The notes under the pieces: model-generated | Seen by the model: the letters and a program-made list of their open reading frames with translations, nothing else | What the model was told of the DNA's origin: nothing | Databases searched by the model: none | Shown: positions 25,193 through 35,462 of the stretch, piece by piece | How positions within the stretch are numbered: the stretch's first letter is position 1 | Layout of the letters: the number at the start of each line of letters is the position of its first letter | Position numbers and translations under genes: made by a program | Source of the DNA: Acaudatibacter sp035532115 | GTDB taxonomy: Bacteria > Pseudomonadota > Alphaproteobacteria > Caulobacterales > Caulobacteraceae | Length of the DNA: 64,000 nucleotides | NCBI GenBank assembly: GCA_035532115.1 | Contig: DATKRO010000087.1 | Coordinates: forward strand, 1-64,000 | Reading direction: 5' to 3'

Positions 25193-26668
25193 TCAAGCGT
25201 CGACCAGGAAGGAAAGCTGGCGCTCGACCTGCTCGTTGCGTCCCTCGGCGATTTCCCGGTCGAGAAGCCGGGTCGGGTAGTCGCCGGTGAAGTAATGGTC
25301 GGTGAACTGCGGACACGCCGGATCGCGCGGCCCCGCGTCCATCGCCCAGTAGAGGCCGTCCACCGACAGGAACGCCAGGCTGTCGACGCCGAAATGCCGG
25401 GCCATCTGCGGCACGCTCATCCTGGCGGCGATCAGGTGTTCGCGATCGGGCATGTCGATGCCGTAGAAATCCGGATAGCGCAGCGCCGGCGAGGCCGAGC
25501 GCAGATGCACCTCCCTGGCCCCCGCATCGCGGACCATCTTGACGACCTTGACCGTGGTGGTGCCGCGCACGATCGAATCGTCCACCAGGATGACGCGCTT
25601 GCCGGCCAGAACCGCCCGGTTGGGACTGTGCTTCATGCGCACCGACAGCTCGCGGGCATCCTGGTTGGGCTGGATGAAGGTGCGGCCCAGGTGGTGGTTG
25701 CGGATGATGCCCATTTCGTAGGGGATGCCGGCGGCCTGGGCGAAGCCGAGGGCGGCCGGCACGCCGGAGTCGGGCACCGGCACCACCACGTCGGCGCCGA
25801 CCAGGCTTTCCTCGGCGAGGCGTCGGCCCATGCGCTTGCGCACCTCGTAGACGGAGCGGCCGTTCACCCGCGAGTCCGGCATGGCGAAATAGACGTACTC
25901 GAACACGCACGGGCGGGCGCGCGCCGCCGGGAATGGCTTCAGCGACTCGATCCCGTCGCTGGAGATCACCACGATCTCGCCGTGCTCGACATCGCGAACG
26001 AAACTCGCCCCCACCATGTCGAGCGCGCGCGTCTCTGAAGCCAGCACCGGCTTTCCCGCCAGTTCGCCCAGCACCAGCGGGCGGATGCCCAGCGGGTCGC
26101 GCGCGCCGATGAGCTTCTTGTTGGTCAGCGCCACCAGGGCGTAGCCGCCCTCGATCTGGGAGAGCGCATCGATGAAGCGGTCGATGAACCGGCCTTTGCG
26201 GGAGATGGCGATGAGCTGGATGATCACCTCGGAGTCGGAGGTCGACTGGAAGATGTGGCCCTCCGCCACCAGCCGCTCGCGCAGGGTGAGGAAGTTGGTG
26301 AGATTGCCGTTGTGGGCCAGCGCCACCCCGCCCGCCTCCAGATCGGCGAACATCGGCTGGGTGTTGCGCAGCGCGCCGCCGCCGGCGGTGGAATAGCGGG
26401 TGTGGCCGATGGCGGCGGTTCCGGGGAGGCGCTCGGCGAGATCGGCGCCCGAGAACGCCTCGGCCACGTGGCCCATGTGCCGCTCGGTGTAGAAGCCCTG
26501 GCCGTCGAAGGCGGCGATGCCGCAGGCCTCCTCGCCGCGGTGCTGCAATGCGTGCAGGCCCAGAGCGGTGATCTGCGCGGCGCCCTGGGCTCCGAAGATG
26601 CCGAATACGCCGCACTCGAGCCGCAGCCGGTCGTCGTCCGCATCGCGTGCAAACCCAGAACGGCTCAT
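25193..26668 (-). CDS. purF: Amidophosphoribosyltransferase
   Basis: 491 aa from ATG 26668, coupled to cvpA by ATGA. It catalyses the first committed step of purine synthesis, PRPP plus glutamine to phosphoribosylamine. An 18-residue propeptide precedes the catalytic nucleophile C19 (LECGVFGIFG), as in the processed class of the enzyme. Also seen are the class II glutaminase HRGEEACGIA and GHTRYST, and the PRPP loop VILVDDSIVRGTT. Extension of the frame upstream would run through cvpA out of frame and is not real. Confidence 0.96.
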   Translation of the reverse strand: MSRSGFARDADDDRLRLECGVFGIFGAQGAAQITALGLHALQHRGEEACGIAAFDGQGFYTERHMGHVAEAFSGADLAERLPGTAAIGHTRYSTAGGGALRNTQPMFADLEAGGVALAHNGNLTNFLTLRERLVAEGHIFQSTSDSEVIIQLIAISRKGRFIDRFIDALSQIEGGYALVALTNKKLIGARDPLGIRPLVLGELAGKPVLASETRALDMVGASFVRDVEHGEIVVISSDGIESLKPFPAARARPCVFEYVYFAMPDSRVNGRSVYEVRKRMGRRLAEESLVGADVVVPVPDSGVPAALGFAQAAGIPYEMGIIRNHHLGRTFIQPNQDARELSVRMKHSPNRAVLAGKRVILVDDSIVRGTTTVKVVKMVRDAGAREVHLRSASPALRYPDFYGIDMPDREHLIAARMSVPQMARHFGVDSLAFLSVDGLYWAMDAGPRDPACPQFTDHYFTGDYPTRLLDREIAEGRNEQVERQLSFLVDA

Positions 26669-27267
26669 GGCGACTTCTCCACGCTCACCTGCAGCGCCCG
26701 GGCCTGTCCATGGCGGCGGCCGCTGGCGGCGGTCGCCTCGCCTGGGTCGGCGATCACCCTGCCGGCCGCCGCGACGCGCGTGGCCAGCCTCTCGCCCTCG
26801 GGCGCGAAGGATTTCAGGGTGCGGGCCGAGGCGCTCGACACCGGATAGAGCAGGGCGCCGGAGATCCACCTGGGCATCCGCTCGGCGGGCGTGACGGCGT
26901 TGATGGCGAGATTGGCGAGGCCCAGAATCACCACGGCGCGGACGAGGCCGAAGCCGGCGCCGAACGTCCGGTCGATGCCGCTGAGGGCGCTGGTCTGGCG
27001 CACGCGCCGGGTCAGGGCGCCGGCGGCGAGGCGCAGCAGCAGATAGGCGGCGGCGAAGACGACGAGGATCGCGGCGACGTCGGCGAGCCACGGAGTGTGG
27101 ATGGCGCGCCGGGCGATGGGCCCGCTGTAGCGCAGGGCGAGCACGGAAAGGCCGGCCGCCGCCGCCAGGCAGATCAGGCTCGACACCTCCCGAGCGCCGC
27201 CCCTGACCCACCCCGCCAGGGCCGAGAGCGCCAGCAACGCCAGGCCCGCGATGTCGAAGGGGCTCAT
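26665..27267 (-). CDS. cvpA: CvpA family membrane protein
   Basis: 200 aa from ATG 27267. Four hydrophobic helices in the first 125 residues (DIAGLALLALSALAGWVRGG, SLICLAAAAGLSVLAL, VAAILVVFAAAYLLLRL, GLVRAVVILGLANLAI) with the family motif SGIDRTFGAGFGLVRA (R-x-x-G-x-x-F-G-x-x-R-G pattern). The soluble C-terminal tail is polar. The CvpA family is linked to colicin V production and envelope homeostasis in E. coli. It overlaps radA and purF by ATGA on both sides, so it is the middle gene of a coupled three-gene unit. Confidence 0.9.
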   Translation of the reverse strand: MSPFDIAGLALLALSALAGWVRGGAREVSSLICLAAAAGLSVLALRYSGPIARRAIHTPWLADVAAILVVFAAAYLLLRLAAGALTRRVRQTSALSGIDRTFGAGFGLVRAVVILGLANLAINAVTPAERMPRWISGALLYPVSSASARTLKSFAPEGERLATRVAAAGRVIADPGEATAASGRRHGQARALQVSVEKSP

Positions 27268-28643
27268 CGGCCGCTGTCCCACGCGGCCTCGCCGATGCGC
27301 GCGACGGCGTCGGCCAGGCGCGCCACGCCGATCGGGCGCACCCGCGCGCCGGCGCGCGCCTCGCCCGGCGGGCACAGCGCGCGCGCGAAGCCCAGTTTCT
27401 CCGCCTCCTTCAGGCGCATCTCGGTCCTCGAGACCGCTCGGACGTCGCCCGAGAGGCTGATTTCGCCGAACACCACGCAATCCTGCGGCAGGGCCATGTC
27501 CAAGGCCGAAGACACCAGCGCCGCGGCGGCCGCGAGGTCCGCCGCCGGCTCGGTGATCCGAAGTCCGCCCGCGACGTTCAAGTAGACGTCGCGGGCGCCG
27601 AATCCAACCCCGCAGCGTGCTTCGAGCACCGCCAGGATCATCGCGAGGCGCCCGGAATCCCAGCCGACCACGGCGCGGCGCGGGGTGCCGTAGGCCGAAG
27701 GCGCCACCAGCGCCTGGAATTCCACCAGCACCGGCCGGGAGCCCTCGATCCCGGCGAACACCGCCGCGCCGGCCGCCCTTTGCCCGCCTTCGCCGAGGAA
27801 GAGGGCCGAGGGGTTCTTGACCTCGACGAGGCCGGCGTCGCCCATCTCGAAGACGCCGATCTCGTCGGCGGCGCCGAAGCGGTTCTTGACGCTGCGCAGC
27901 ACCCGGAACGGATAGCCGCGCTCGCCCTCGAAGGCGAGGACGGCGTCCACCATGTGCTCGACGACGCGCGGGCCCGCCACCTGGCCGTCCTTGGTGACGT
28001 GGCCGACGAGCAGCACCGCGAGGCCGCGCTTCTTGGCCAGGCGCACCAGCTCGGCGGCGCAGGCGCGCACCTGGGTCACCGAGCCCGGGCCGGCCTCGTG
28101 CATGTCGCTCCAAAGCGTCTGGATGGAATCGATCACCACCAGGTCGAAGGGCTCGCGCTTGAGCGCCTCGAGGATGTCGCGAAGCGCGGTCTCGGCCGCC
28201 AGCCGCACCGGTGCGGCGCAAACGCCCATGCGCAGCGCGCGCGCCCTGATCTGCTCGGCCGCCTCCTCGCCGGAGATGTAGGCGCAGGCCGCGCCCCGGG
28301 CCGCCGCCGCGGCGCAGGCCTGCAGCAGCAGCGTCGACTTGCCGACGCCCGGATCGCCGGCGACGAGCAGCACCGATCCGGGGACGACGCCGCCGCCGCA
28401 GACGCGGTCGAACTCGGCGAGGCCGGTGACGAGGCGCGCCGCCGGCGCGGCGACGTTGTGCAAGGTCTCGAAGGCCAGCCCGCGCGCCTTGCCCGCCCGG
28501 GCGGGCGCCAGCGCTCCGGGCGGGCGCGACGCGACCTCCTCGACGAGGCTGTTCCACGCGCCGCACCCGGCGCACTGGCCAGCCCACTTGGACTGAGCCG
28601 CGCCGCAGCTCTGGCAGATGAAGGCCGCGCCGTCTCGCGCCAT
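27264..28643 (-). CDS. radA: DNA repair protein RadA
   Basis: 459 aa from ATG 28643, chosen because the zinc finger begins straight after it (C10, C13, C24, C27). A RecA-like ATPase core has Walker A GDPGVGKS at 96-103, Walker B LVVIDSIQT, the RadA-specific KNRFG motif (RSVKNRFGA), and a Lon-protease-like C-terminal domain (VYLNVAGGLRITEPAADLA). It processes recombination intermediates by driving branch migration. First gene of the radA-cvpA-purF unit, divergent from a Yip1 gene. Confidence 0.96.
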   Translation of the reverse strand: MARDGAAFICQSCGAAQSKWAGQCAGCGAWNSLVEEVASRPPGALAPARAGKARGLAFETLHNVAAPAARLVTGLAEFDRVCGGGVVPGSVLLVAGDPGVGKSTLLLQACAAAAARGAACAYISGEEAAEQIRARALRMGVCAAPVRLAAETALRDILEALKREPFDLVVIDSIQTLWSDMHEAGPGSVTQVRACAAELVRLAKKRGLAVLLVGHVTKDGQVAGPRVVEHMVDAVLAFEGERGYPFRVLRSVKNRFGAADEIGVFEMGDAGLVEVKNPSALFLGEGGQRAAGAAVFAGIEGSRPVLVEFQALVAPSAYGTPRRAVVGWDSGRLAMILAVLEARCGVGFGARDVYLNVAGGLRITEPAADLAAAAALVSSALDMALPQDCVVFGEISLSGDVRAVSRTEMRLKEAEKLGFARALCPPGEARAGARVRPIGVARLADAVARIGEAAWDSGR

Positions 28644-28800
28644 GAGGCTCCGACTCGCGTGGGTGACGCGCCAGGATACAGGCAAAGCCGTGGCGAGGCG
28701 TGTTGCAGTCTTGCATAAATACGGCTCGTCAAGGCCGCCCGTTTGCGCTAGCCTCGCCGGCGATCAGTGCTTCGGACCCAGTGCTTCGAACGAGGTCGGC

Positions 28801-29991
28801 ATGAGCGTCGTCGAGCAGCCAAGCAGCCCCAATCTGATGACCCGGGCGTTGAACATCCTGGTGCGGCCCAGGGCCGAGTGGGAGCTCATCGAAACCGAGC
28901 CGGCGACGACGCAGGGCGTCTTCATCGGCTACGCCTGCATCCTGGCGGCGATTCCGGCGATTGCGCGGGCGATCGGGGGCGTCTTCGGCGTTTGCGTCTA
29001 CGGGTTCTGCATCCACGCGAACCCGGCGTTCGTCGTCGTCGGCGCCGTCGCCTACTATGTGGTCTCGCTGGCCGGCGTCTATGTGATCGGCCTGATCATC
29101 GACGCGCTGGCGCCCAACTTCGGCGGCCAGAAGAACCAGCTCCTGGCGATGAAGGTCGCGGTCTACTCCTTCACCGCCTACTGGCTGGCGGGGATCTTCG
29201 CGATCTTCCCGCCGGTGGCGATCCTCGGCCTGCTCGGCCTCTACAGCTTCTACCTGCTCTATCTGGGCCTGCCCCGGCTGATGAAGGCGCCGGCGGACAA
29301 GGCGCTCGGCTACACCGTGGTCTCGATCGTCCTCGGCATCGTGGTCTTCGTCGTCGCTCAGGCGATCGGCGGCGCGGTGGCCAACTTCGGCGCCGGCCCC
29401 GCAGCGGTCAACCTCGGGATGAACGGGCCGGGCGCCGGAACGGTCAGCGTCGGCGGCGCCAACGTCAATCTCGGCAGGCTCCAGGCCGCGGCCCAGCAGA
29501 TGGCGAGCGCGGCCAGGCAGGCCGAGGGCGGCCAGACCGGCGGCAAGGTGGTCGTGGTCGATCCGGTCGTCCTGAAGGGACTTCTGCCGGGCGCGATCGC
29601 GGGCGTGGCGCGCACCGATGTTTCCGATTCCAGCGGCTCGGCCGGCGGCATCGGCGGCTCCAGCGCCGAGGCGACCTATCAGTCCGGCGATCGGCGGATC
29701 ACCTTGACGGTCACCGATCTGGGGGCGGCGGGCGCGGTCACCGCTCTGGCCGGCGCATTCGACGTCAACAGCGAGCGCCAGACCCCCACGGGCTACGAGA
29801 AGATTTCCACCGCCGGCGGCCGGATGGTCACCGAGCGCTACGACAACCAGGCCAGGAGCGGCGAATATGCGGTCGTCGTCGCGCATCGGTTCACCGTCGC
29901 GGCCGAAGGCTCGGGCGTCGGCATCGGCGACCTGAAGGCCGCCGTGGCGGCGGTGGGGCCGGATCGGCTGGCGGCCATGGCGCACGGCTGA
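28801..29991 (+). CDS. Yip1 domain membrane protein with C-terminal soluble domain
   Basis: 396 aa from ATG 28801. The first 200 residues form a Yip1 domain: an N-terminal NILVRPRAEWELIETEPATT amphipathic lead, then five or so membrane helices with conserved FCIHANPAF, IIDALAPNFGG and FPPVA...GLLGLYSFYLLYLGLPRLMK. The rest (about 205-396) is a Gly/Ala-rich linker plus a soluble domain (YQSGDRRITLTVTDLGAAGA, TERYDNQARSGEYAVVVAHR). The N-terminal domain is duplicated in the next gene. Function is unknown. The upstream gap has the direct repeat CAGTGCTTCG twice (28765 and 28779). Confidence 0.8.
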   Translation: MSVVEQPSSPNLMTRALNILVRPRAEWELIETEPATTQGVFIGYACILAAIPAIARAIGGVFGVCVYGFCIHANPAFVVVGAVAYYVVSLAGVYVIGLIIDALAPNFGGQKNQLLAMKVAVYSFTAYWLAGIFAIFPPVAILGLLGLYSFYLLYLGLPRLMKAPADKALGYTVVSIVLGIVVFVVAQAIGGAVANFGAGPAAVNLGMNGPGAGTVSVGGANVNLGRLQAAAQQMASAARQAEGGQTGGKVVVVDPVVLKGLLPGAIAGVARTDVSDSSGSAGGIGGSSAEATYQSGDRRITLTVTDLGAAGAVTALAGAFDVNSERQTPTGYEKISTAGGRMVTERYDNQARSGEYAVVVAHRFTVAAEGSGVGIGDLKAAVAAVGPDRLAAMAHG

Positions 29992-30029
29992 CCGGCCGTC
30001 GGCGCGGCGTCATTGATCAGGAGGGCGGC

Positions 30030-30650
30030 ATGACGGTGGCGGAAGGGCCAGGGACGGCCGGCTTGGTGGCGCGCGTCCAGAACATCCTGCTGAGGCCGGC
30101 GGCGGAGTGGGACCTGATCGCCGCCGAGCCGGCGACGACGCAGGGGCTGTTCGCCGGATACGCCTGCTGGCTGGCGGCGATCCCGGCGATCGCGAGCGTC
30201 ATCGGCGGCTTGTTTCCGGTCTGCCTGCTGGGGGTGTGCATCCACCTGAACCCGGTCTTCGTGATCGTCGGGGGGCTGGTGAACTATGCGATCTCGCTGG
30301 TCGGCGTCTACGTCGTCGGCCTGATCATCGATGCGCTTGCGCCCACGTTCGGCGGCGAGAGCAACCGGCTCCAGGCGATGAAGGTCGCGGTCTATTCCTT
30401 CACCGCCGCCTGGCTCGCGGGGGTGTTCGCCATCTTTCCGCCGCTGGCGGCTCTGGGCATCCTCGGGCTCTACAGCCTGTATCTTCTCTACATCGGCCTG
30501 CCGCGGCTGATGCGGGCGCCCCAGGACAAGGCGCTCGGCTATACCGCCGTCTCGCTTCTCCTGGGCATACTGGTGTTCATCGTGGCCGGCGCGATCGGCG
30601 ACGCGGTGAGGGGCTTCGGCTCGGCCGTTCCGGGCGTGACGATCGGCTGA
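30030..30650 (+). CDS. Yip1 domain membrane protein (paralogue of preceding gene)
   Basis: 206 aa, preceded by a strong AGGAGGG. It aligns along its whole length with the membrane half of the upstream gene: RVQNILLRPAAEWDLI, TTQGLFAGYACWLAAIPAIA, CIHLNPVFVIVGG, IIDALAPTFGG, and GILGLYSLYLLYIGLPRLMR. It lacks the soluble C-terminal domain. The 38-bp spacing and similarity show a tandem duplication. Multispanning inner membrane protein of unknown role; convergent with dnaB (9 bp between stops). Confidence 0.8.
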   Translation: MTVAEGPGTAGLVARVQNILLRPAAEWDLIAAEPATTQGLFAGYACWLAAIPAIASVIGGLFPVCLLGVCIHLNPVFVIVGGLVNYAISLVGVYVVGLIIDALAPTFGGESNRLQAMKVAVYSFTAAWLAGVFAIFPPLAALGILGLYSLYLLYIGLPRLMRAPQDKALGYTAVSLLLGILVFIVAGAIGDAVRGFGSAVPGVTIG

Positions 30651-30659
30651 GCCGACGAT

Positions 30660-32150
<1,491 letters not shown>

Positions 32151-32245
32151 GGCCGCAGTAGTAGCTCAGCCCGGCGTCGCCGCGTTAGCGCGCGGCGCCT
32201 CGCTCCACAGCCAATTGGGCGCCTGTGGACGAACCCTTCCGCGCC

Positions 32246-33541
32246 TCACTGATTGTAGGCCCTCTCCCCATGGTAGGTGAGGTCGAGGCCCTCCTCGATC
32301 TCCTCGGGCCGGGCGCGCAGGCCGACGAGGGCGCGGGTGGCGTAGGCGATGGCGGCGGTGGCGAGCCCCGACCAGGCGACCACGGCGACGACCGCCAGCG
32401 CCTGGGTCCCGAGCTGGCGGGCCATGCCGCCGCCCGCGCCTGCATAGCCGGCGCCGCCCAGCGCCCGGCTGGCGAAGATCGCCACCAGCAGGCTGCCGAG
32501 GATGCCGCCGACGCCGTGGACGGCGAACACGTCGAGGGAATCATCGATCCTCAGCCGGTTCTTGACGATCTCCACCGCTGCGAAGCAGACTAGGCTGCCG
32601 GCGATCCCGAGCGCCAGCGCCGCCAGCGGCCCGACGTAGCCCGAGGCTGGCGTGATCGTCGCCAGCCCGGCCACGACCCCGGTGACCATGCCGACCATGC
32701 TGGCGCGGCCGAAGCGCAGCCGCTCGATCAGCGCCCAGGTGAGGCCGGCGGCGGAGGCGGCGACGTGGGTGGCGAGGATGGCCATGGCCGCGGTCCCATC
32801 GGCCGCCAGGGCGCTGCCGCCGTTGAATCCGTACCAGCCGACCCAGAGCATGCCGGCGCCGATCATGGTCATGCCGGGGTCGTGCGGCGGGTGCAGCTCG
32901 CGCGGGAAGCCGTCGCGGCGGCCGAGGATCATCGCCAGCACCAGCGCCGAGACCCCCGCGGTGGCGTGGACCACGAGGCCGCCGGCGAAGTCCAGGACGC
33001 CGCGCTGCGCCAGCCAGCCGCCGCCCCAGACCCAGTGCGCCACCGGCGCATAGACGACGAGGAGCCAGGCGGCGCTGAAGACGAGCACGGCGGAAAAGCG
33101 GATCCGCTCCACGTAGGCGCCCACGATCAGGCAGGGGGTGATCACCGCGAAGGTAAGCTGGAAGACGAAATAGGCCGCCTCGGGAACGCTGCCCTCGAGG
33201 CTGTGGCGGCTCATGCCCAGCAGCGCCGCCTTGCCGAGGCCGCCGATCAGCGGCGCCGCGCCCGCGAACGCCAGGCTGTAGCCGACGAGGAGCCACAGTA
33301 TCGAGACCAGGCAGGCGATGGCGACGCAGTGGATCATCACCGAAAGGGTGTTCTTGACCCGCACCAGGCCGGCGTAGAAGAGCGCCAGGCCCGGCAGAGT
33401 CATGAACAGCACCAGCGCGCTCGCGGCCAGCAGCCAGGCGGTGTCGCCGTGATCGGGGCCGACCGCGGCGGCGCGCGCGGCCGGCGCCACGGCCAGGCCG
33501 GCGGCGATGGCCGCCCAGGCCCACGAACGCGCCCTCACCAC
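32246..33541 (-). CDS. amt: Ammonium transporter
   Basis: 431 aa from GTG 33541 (or the adjacent GTG 33538), with GGAGGGGAA immediately upstream. A signal-like first helix, then 11 membrane helices. The pore twin His are H192 (VVHATAG) and H342 (VHGVGG), and the conserved Asp is D184 (GVLDFAGG); GRRDGFPRELHPPHDPGM is the typical loop. It moves ammonium across the inner membrane and is normally gated by GlnK, but no glnK/glnB gene is adjacent here. The C-terminal RPEEIEEGLDLTYHGERAYN matches the PII-contacting tail, so PII control in trans is likely. Confidence 0.95.
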   Translation of the reverse strand: MVRARSWAWAAIAAGLAVAPAARAAAVGPDHGDTAWLLAASALVLFMTLPGLALFYAGLVRVKNTLSVMIHCVAIACLVSILWLLVGYSLAFAGAAPLIGGLGKAALLGMSRHSLEGSVPEAAYFVFQLTFAVITPCLIVGAYVERIRFSAVLVFSAAWLLVVYAPVAHWVWGGGWLAQRGVLDFAGGLVVHATAGVSALVLAMILGRRDGFPRELHPPHDPGMTMIGAGMLWVGWYGFNGGSALAADGTAAMAILATHVAASAAGLTWALIERLRFGRASMVGMVTGVVAGLATITPASGYVGPLAALALGIAGSLVCFAAVEIVKNRLRIDDSLDVFAVHGVGGILGSLLVAIFASRALGGAGYAGAGGGMARQLGTQALAVVAVVAWSGLATAAIAYATRALVGLRARPEEIEEGLDLTYHGERAYNQ

Positions 33542-33670
33542 TTCCCCTCCAGTTCAGCGAACCAACAGGCGCGGCTATAGCGCAGGCGCATGCGGATGGG
33601 CGCCCGGTATCTGGGCGGCCGTTGCGACATTTTCGGGCCGCGTCCGCCCCGGGCGCGGCGCTGGGCCGCC

Positions 33671-34252
33671 CTAGCCCTCGTCCGGCCGCGACTGCTGGCC
33701 GGCGCCGCCCTCGAGGAGGTCGGCGGCAGCCTCGGCGCCGATGGCGCGCTCCTCCTCGAAGCGGGATGCGAGCACATTCTCGCCGCGGGCCTGGCGCTCG
33801 GCCTCGTCCTTGCTGCGGGCGACGTTGACGTTGACGGTGATGGTGACTTCCGGATGCAGGCGCACCTTCACCGGGTGCACCCCGAGCATCTTGATCGGCC
33901 GGTCCAGCACCACCATCGAGCGGTCCACCTTGCCGCCCTCGGCGCCGATGGCGTCGGCGACGTCTCGGCCCGAGACCGAGCCATAGAGCTGGCCGTTCTC
34001 GCCGGCCTGGCGGATCATCACATAGGACGAGCCGTCGAGCCGGGTCCCCGATTTCGCGGCCGCCTCGCGCGCCTTGGCGTTGCCGGCCTCGATGTCGGCC
34101 CGGCGCTCGTCGAACACCTTCAGATTGGAGCTGGTGGCGCGCAGCGCCTTCTCGCGCGGCAGCAGGAAATTGCGCGCGAAGCCGTCCTTCACCTGGACCA
34201 CGTCGCCCAGCGATCCCAGCCGTTCCACCCGCTCCAGCAGGATGACCTTCAT
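33671..34252 (-). CDS. rplI: 50S ribosomal protein L9
   Basis: 193 aa. The N-terminal domain is typical (MKVILLERVERLGSLGDVVQ, GFARNFLLPREKAL), with the connecting helix and C-terminal domain (DGSSYVMIRQAGENGQLYGS, HPVKVRLHPEVTITVNV). There is an extra charged C-terminal tail of about 45 residues (NVARSKDEAERQARG...), making it longer than E. coli L9 (149 aa) but usual for alphaproteobacteria. It binds 23S rRNA at the base of the L1 stalk. Last gene of rpsF-rpsR-rplI. Confidence 0.97.
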   Translation of the reverse strand: MKVILLERVERLGSLGDVVQVKDGFARNFLLPREKALRATSSNLKVFDERRADIEAGNAKAREAAAKSGTRLDGSSYVMIRQAGENGQLYGSVSGRDVADAIGAEGGKVDRSMVVLDRPIKMLGVHPVKVRLHPEVTITVNVNVARSKDEAERQARGENVLASRFEEERAIGAEAAADLLEGGAGQQSRPDEG

Positions 34253-34265
34253 GGACCCGGTCCCC

Positions 34266-34532
34266 CTACTTCACGAGATAGGGCAGCAGCGCCAGGAAGC
34301 GGGCGCGCTTGATCGCATTGGCCAGTTCCCGCTGCTTTTTGGCCGACACCGCGGTGATGCGGCTGGGCACGATCTTGCCGCGCTCGGACACGTAGCGCTG
34401 CAGCAGCTTGACGTCCTTGTAGTCGATCTTGGGCGCGTTGGCGCCCGAGAACGGGCACACCTTGCGCCGGCGCATGAAGGCGCGGCGCGGACCGCCGGCG
34501 GCGGGAGCTTCGGGGGCCGTCACGTCGGTCAT
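34266..34532 (-). CDS. rpsR: 30S ribosomal protein S18
   Basis: 88 aa. The body shows CPFSGANAPKIDYKDVKLL, RGKIVPSRITAVSAKKQREL and the family-defining AIKRARFLALLPY. It forms a heterodimer with S6 on the 30S platform. The start ATG 34532 overlaps the rpsF stop (ATGA), and 13 bp separate it from rplI, so the three genes are one transcript. Confidence 0.97.
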   Translation of the reverse strand: MTDVTAPEAPAAGGPRRAFMRRRKVCPFSGANAPKIDYKDVKLLQRYVSERGKIVPSRITAVSAKKQRELANAIKRARFLALLPYLVK

Positions 34533-34951
34533 TGCGCCATCTCCCCACGCGCCGGCTCGCCTCGGCCCATCTCCGGCCGCCCCTCGCCGCGGCCCGGCGC
34601 CTCGTCGAAGCGCCGCTCGCGCTCGCGGTCGCGGCGGGCCAGCACCGGCGACAGCTCGAGATCGAGCTCGTCGACGCGGATGGTCAGGTAGCGCAGCACG
34701 TCCTCGTTGATGGAGAGCTGGCGCTCCATCTCCTTCACCGCCGCCGAGGGCGCGTCGATGGCCAGCAGCGAATAGTGGCCCTTGCGGTTCTTCTTGATGC
34801 GGTAGGAGAGGTTTCTGAGGCCCCAGTACTCGATCTTGGCGATGTGGCCGCCCTGGGCCTCGATCAGCGCCTTCATCTCTTCGTTGAGGGTCTCGGCCTG
34901 CTGAGGCGAGATGTCCTGGCGCGCGATGAGCACGTGCTCGTAGTAGGTCAT
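34529..34951 (-). CDS. rpsF: 30S ribosomal protein S6
   Basis: 140 aa from ATG 34951, with GGAAGGATATCG immediately before. It opens MTYYEHVLIARQDISPQQAE and has the conserved KIEYWGLRNLSYRIKKNRKG and the strand DVLRYLTIRVDELDLE. The acidic/Arg-rich C-terminal tail (DEAPGRGEGRPEMGRGE) is a common alphaproteobacterial extension. S6 binds S18 and 16S rRNA. The stretch upstream (34952-35145, about 190 bp) is non-coding and would hold the operon promoter. Confidence 0.97.
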   Translation of the reverse strand: MTYYEHVLIARQDISPQQAETLNEEMKALIEAQGGHIAKIEYWGLRNLSYRIKKNRKGHYSLLAIDAPSAAVKEMERQLSINEDVLRYLTIRVDELDLELSPVLARRDRERERRFDEAPGRGEGRPEMGRGEPARGEMAQ

Positions 34952-35145
34952 CGATATCCTTCCGTCGTGGAGGGCGGCGCGGGCGGGCGGCGGAAGACGC
35001 CGGCTCGCGATGGCTCCCGATCGCGGCGGCCGGGGCGCTCCCGACCCTTTGACGCTCCGCGGACGAGACCGCCCTCGCAAAGAGGCGCGCTCATTAGGGG
35101 CAATTGGCGCCGGTGGCAAGCGGCGGCGCGGGCCGCGGCCAACCA

Positions 35146-35450
35146 TCATGCATCGGACGACAGCAGATGCCGCAGCCGTGGATCGGGCGTGTCGCCAAAC
35201 GGATTGGCGACGACTGCGCCGCGCCAGGCGAAGCCGTCGTGCAGATCTTCCGATAGCAGGAAGCCGCAGCGAGCCTGCACTGCAGACGCCCCTTTCGCAC
35301 CACGGCCAAGCTCTGGCGGGCAATCACGATCGAGCCTTCGGGCGCCTTTTCGAGAAGGCGAAGCGCTGCGGCGTGTTTGCGGCGATCGCCAGGCGCCGGA
35401 ATCATGCCTTCGGCGTAGACGAGTACGTTCGTGTCCAGGGCCAGGCGCAA
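35146..35450 (-). pseudogene. PIN-domain (VapC-like) toxin with internal deletion and frameshift
   Basis: From ATG 35450 the protein starts as a PIN toxin, with the first active-site Asp in MRLALDTNVLVYAEGM and then AALRLLEKAPEGSIVIARQS. After about residue 50 the frame becomes meaningless. In another frame the end of the same family is clear: SAVQARCGFLLSEDLHDGFA, then WRGAVVANPF, ending at TGA 35148-35146. The central part of a normal 130-140 aa toxin, including the middle catalytic acids, is missing. So the gene has suffered a deletion of roughly 60 codons with frame change. It lies 12 bp after its antitoxin. Confidence 0.78.
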
Positions 35451-35462
35451 ACGATGGACCGC

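Noticed and set aside
34952..35145. S6:S18-binding leader RNA upstream of rpsF
   Set aside because: The region is GC-rich and can fold, but I could not identify the conserved motif by eye; a covariance search would be needed.
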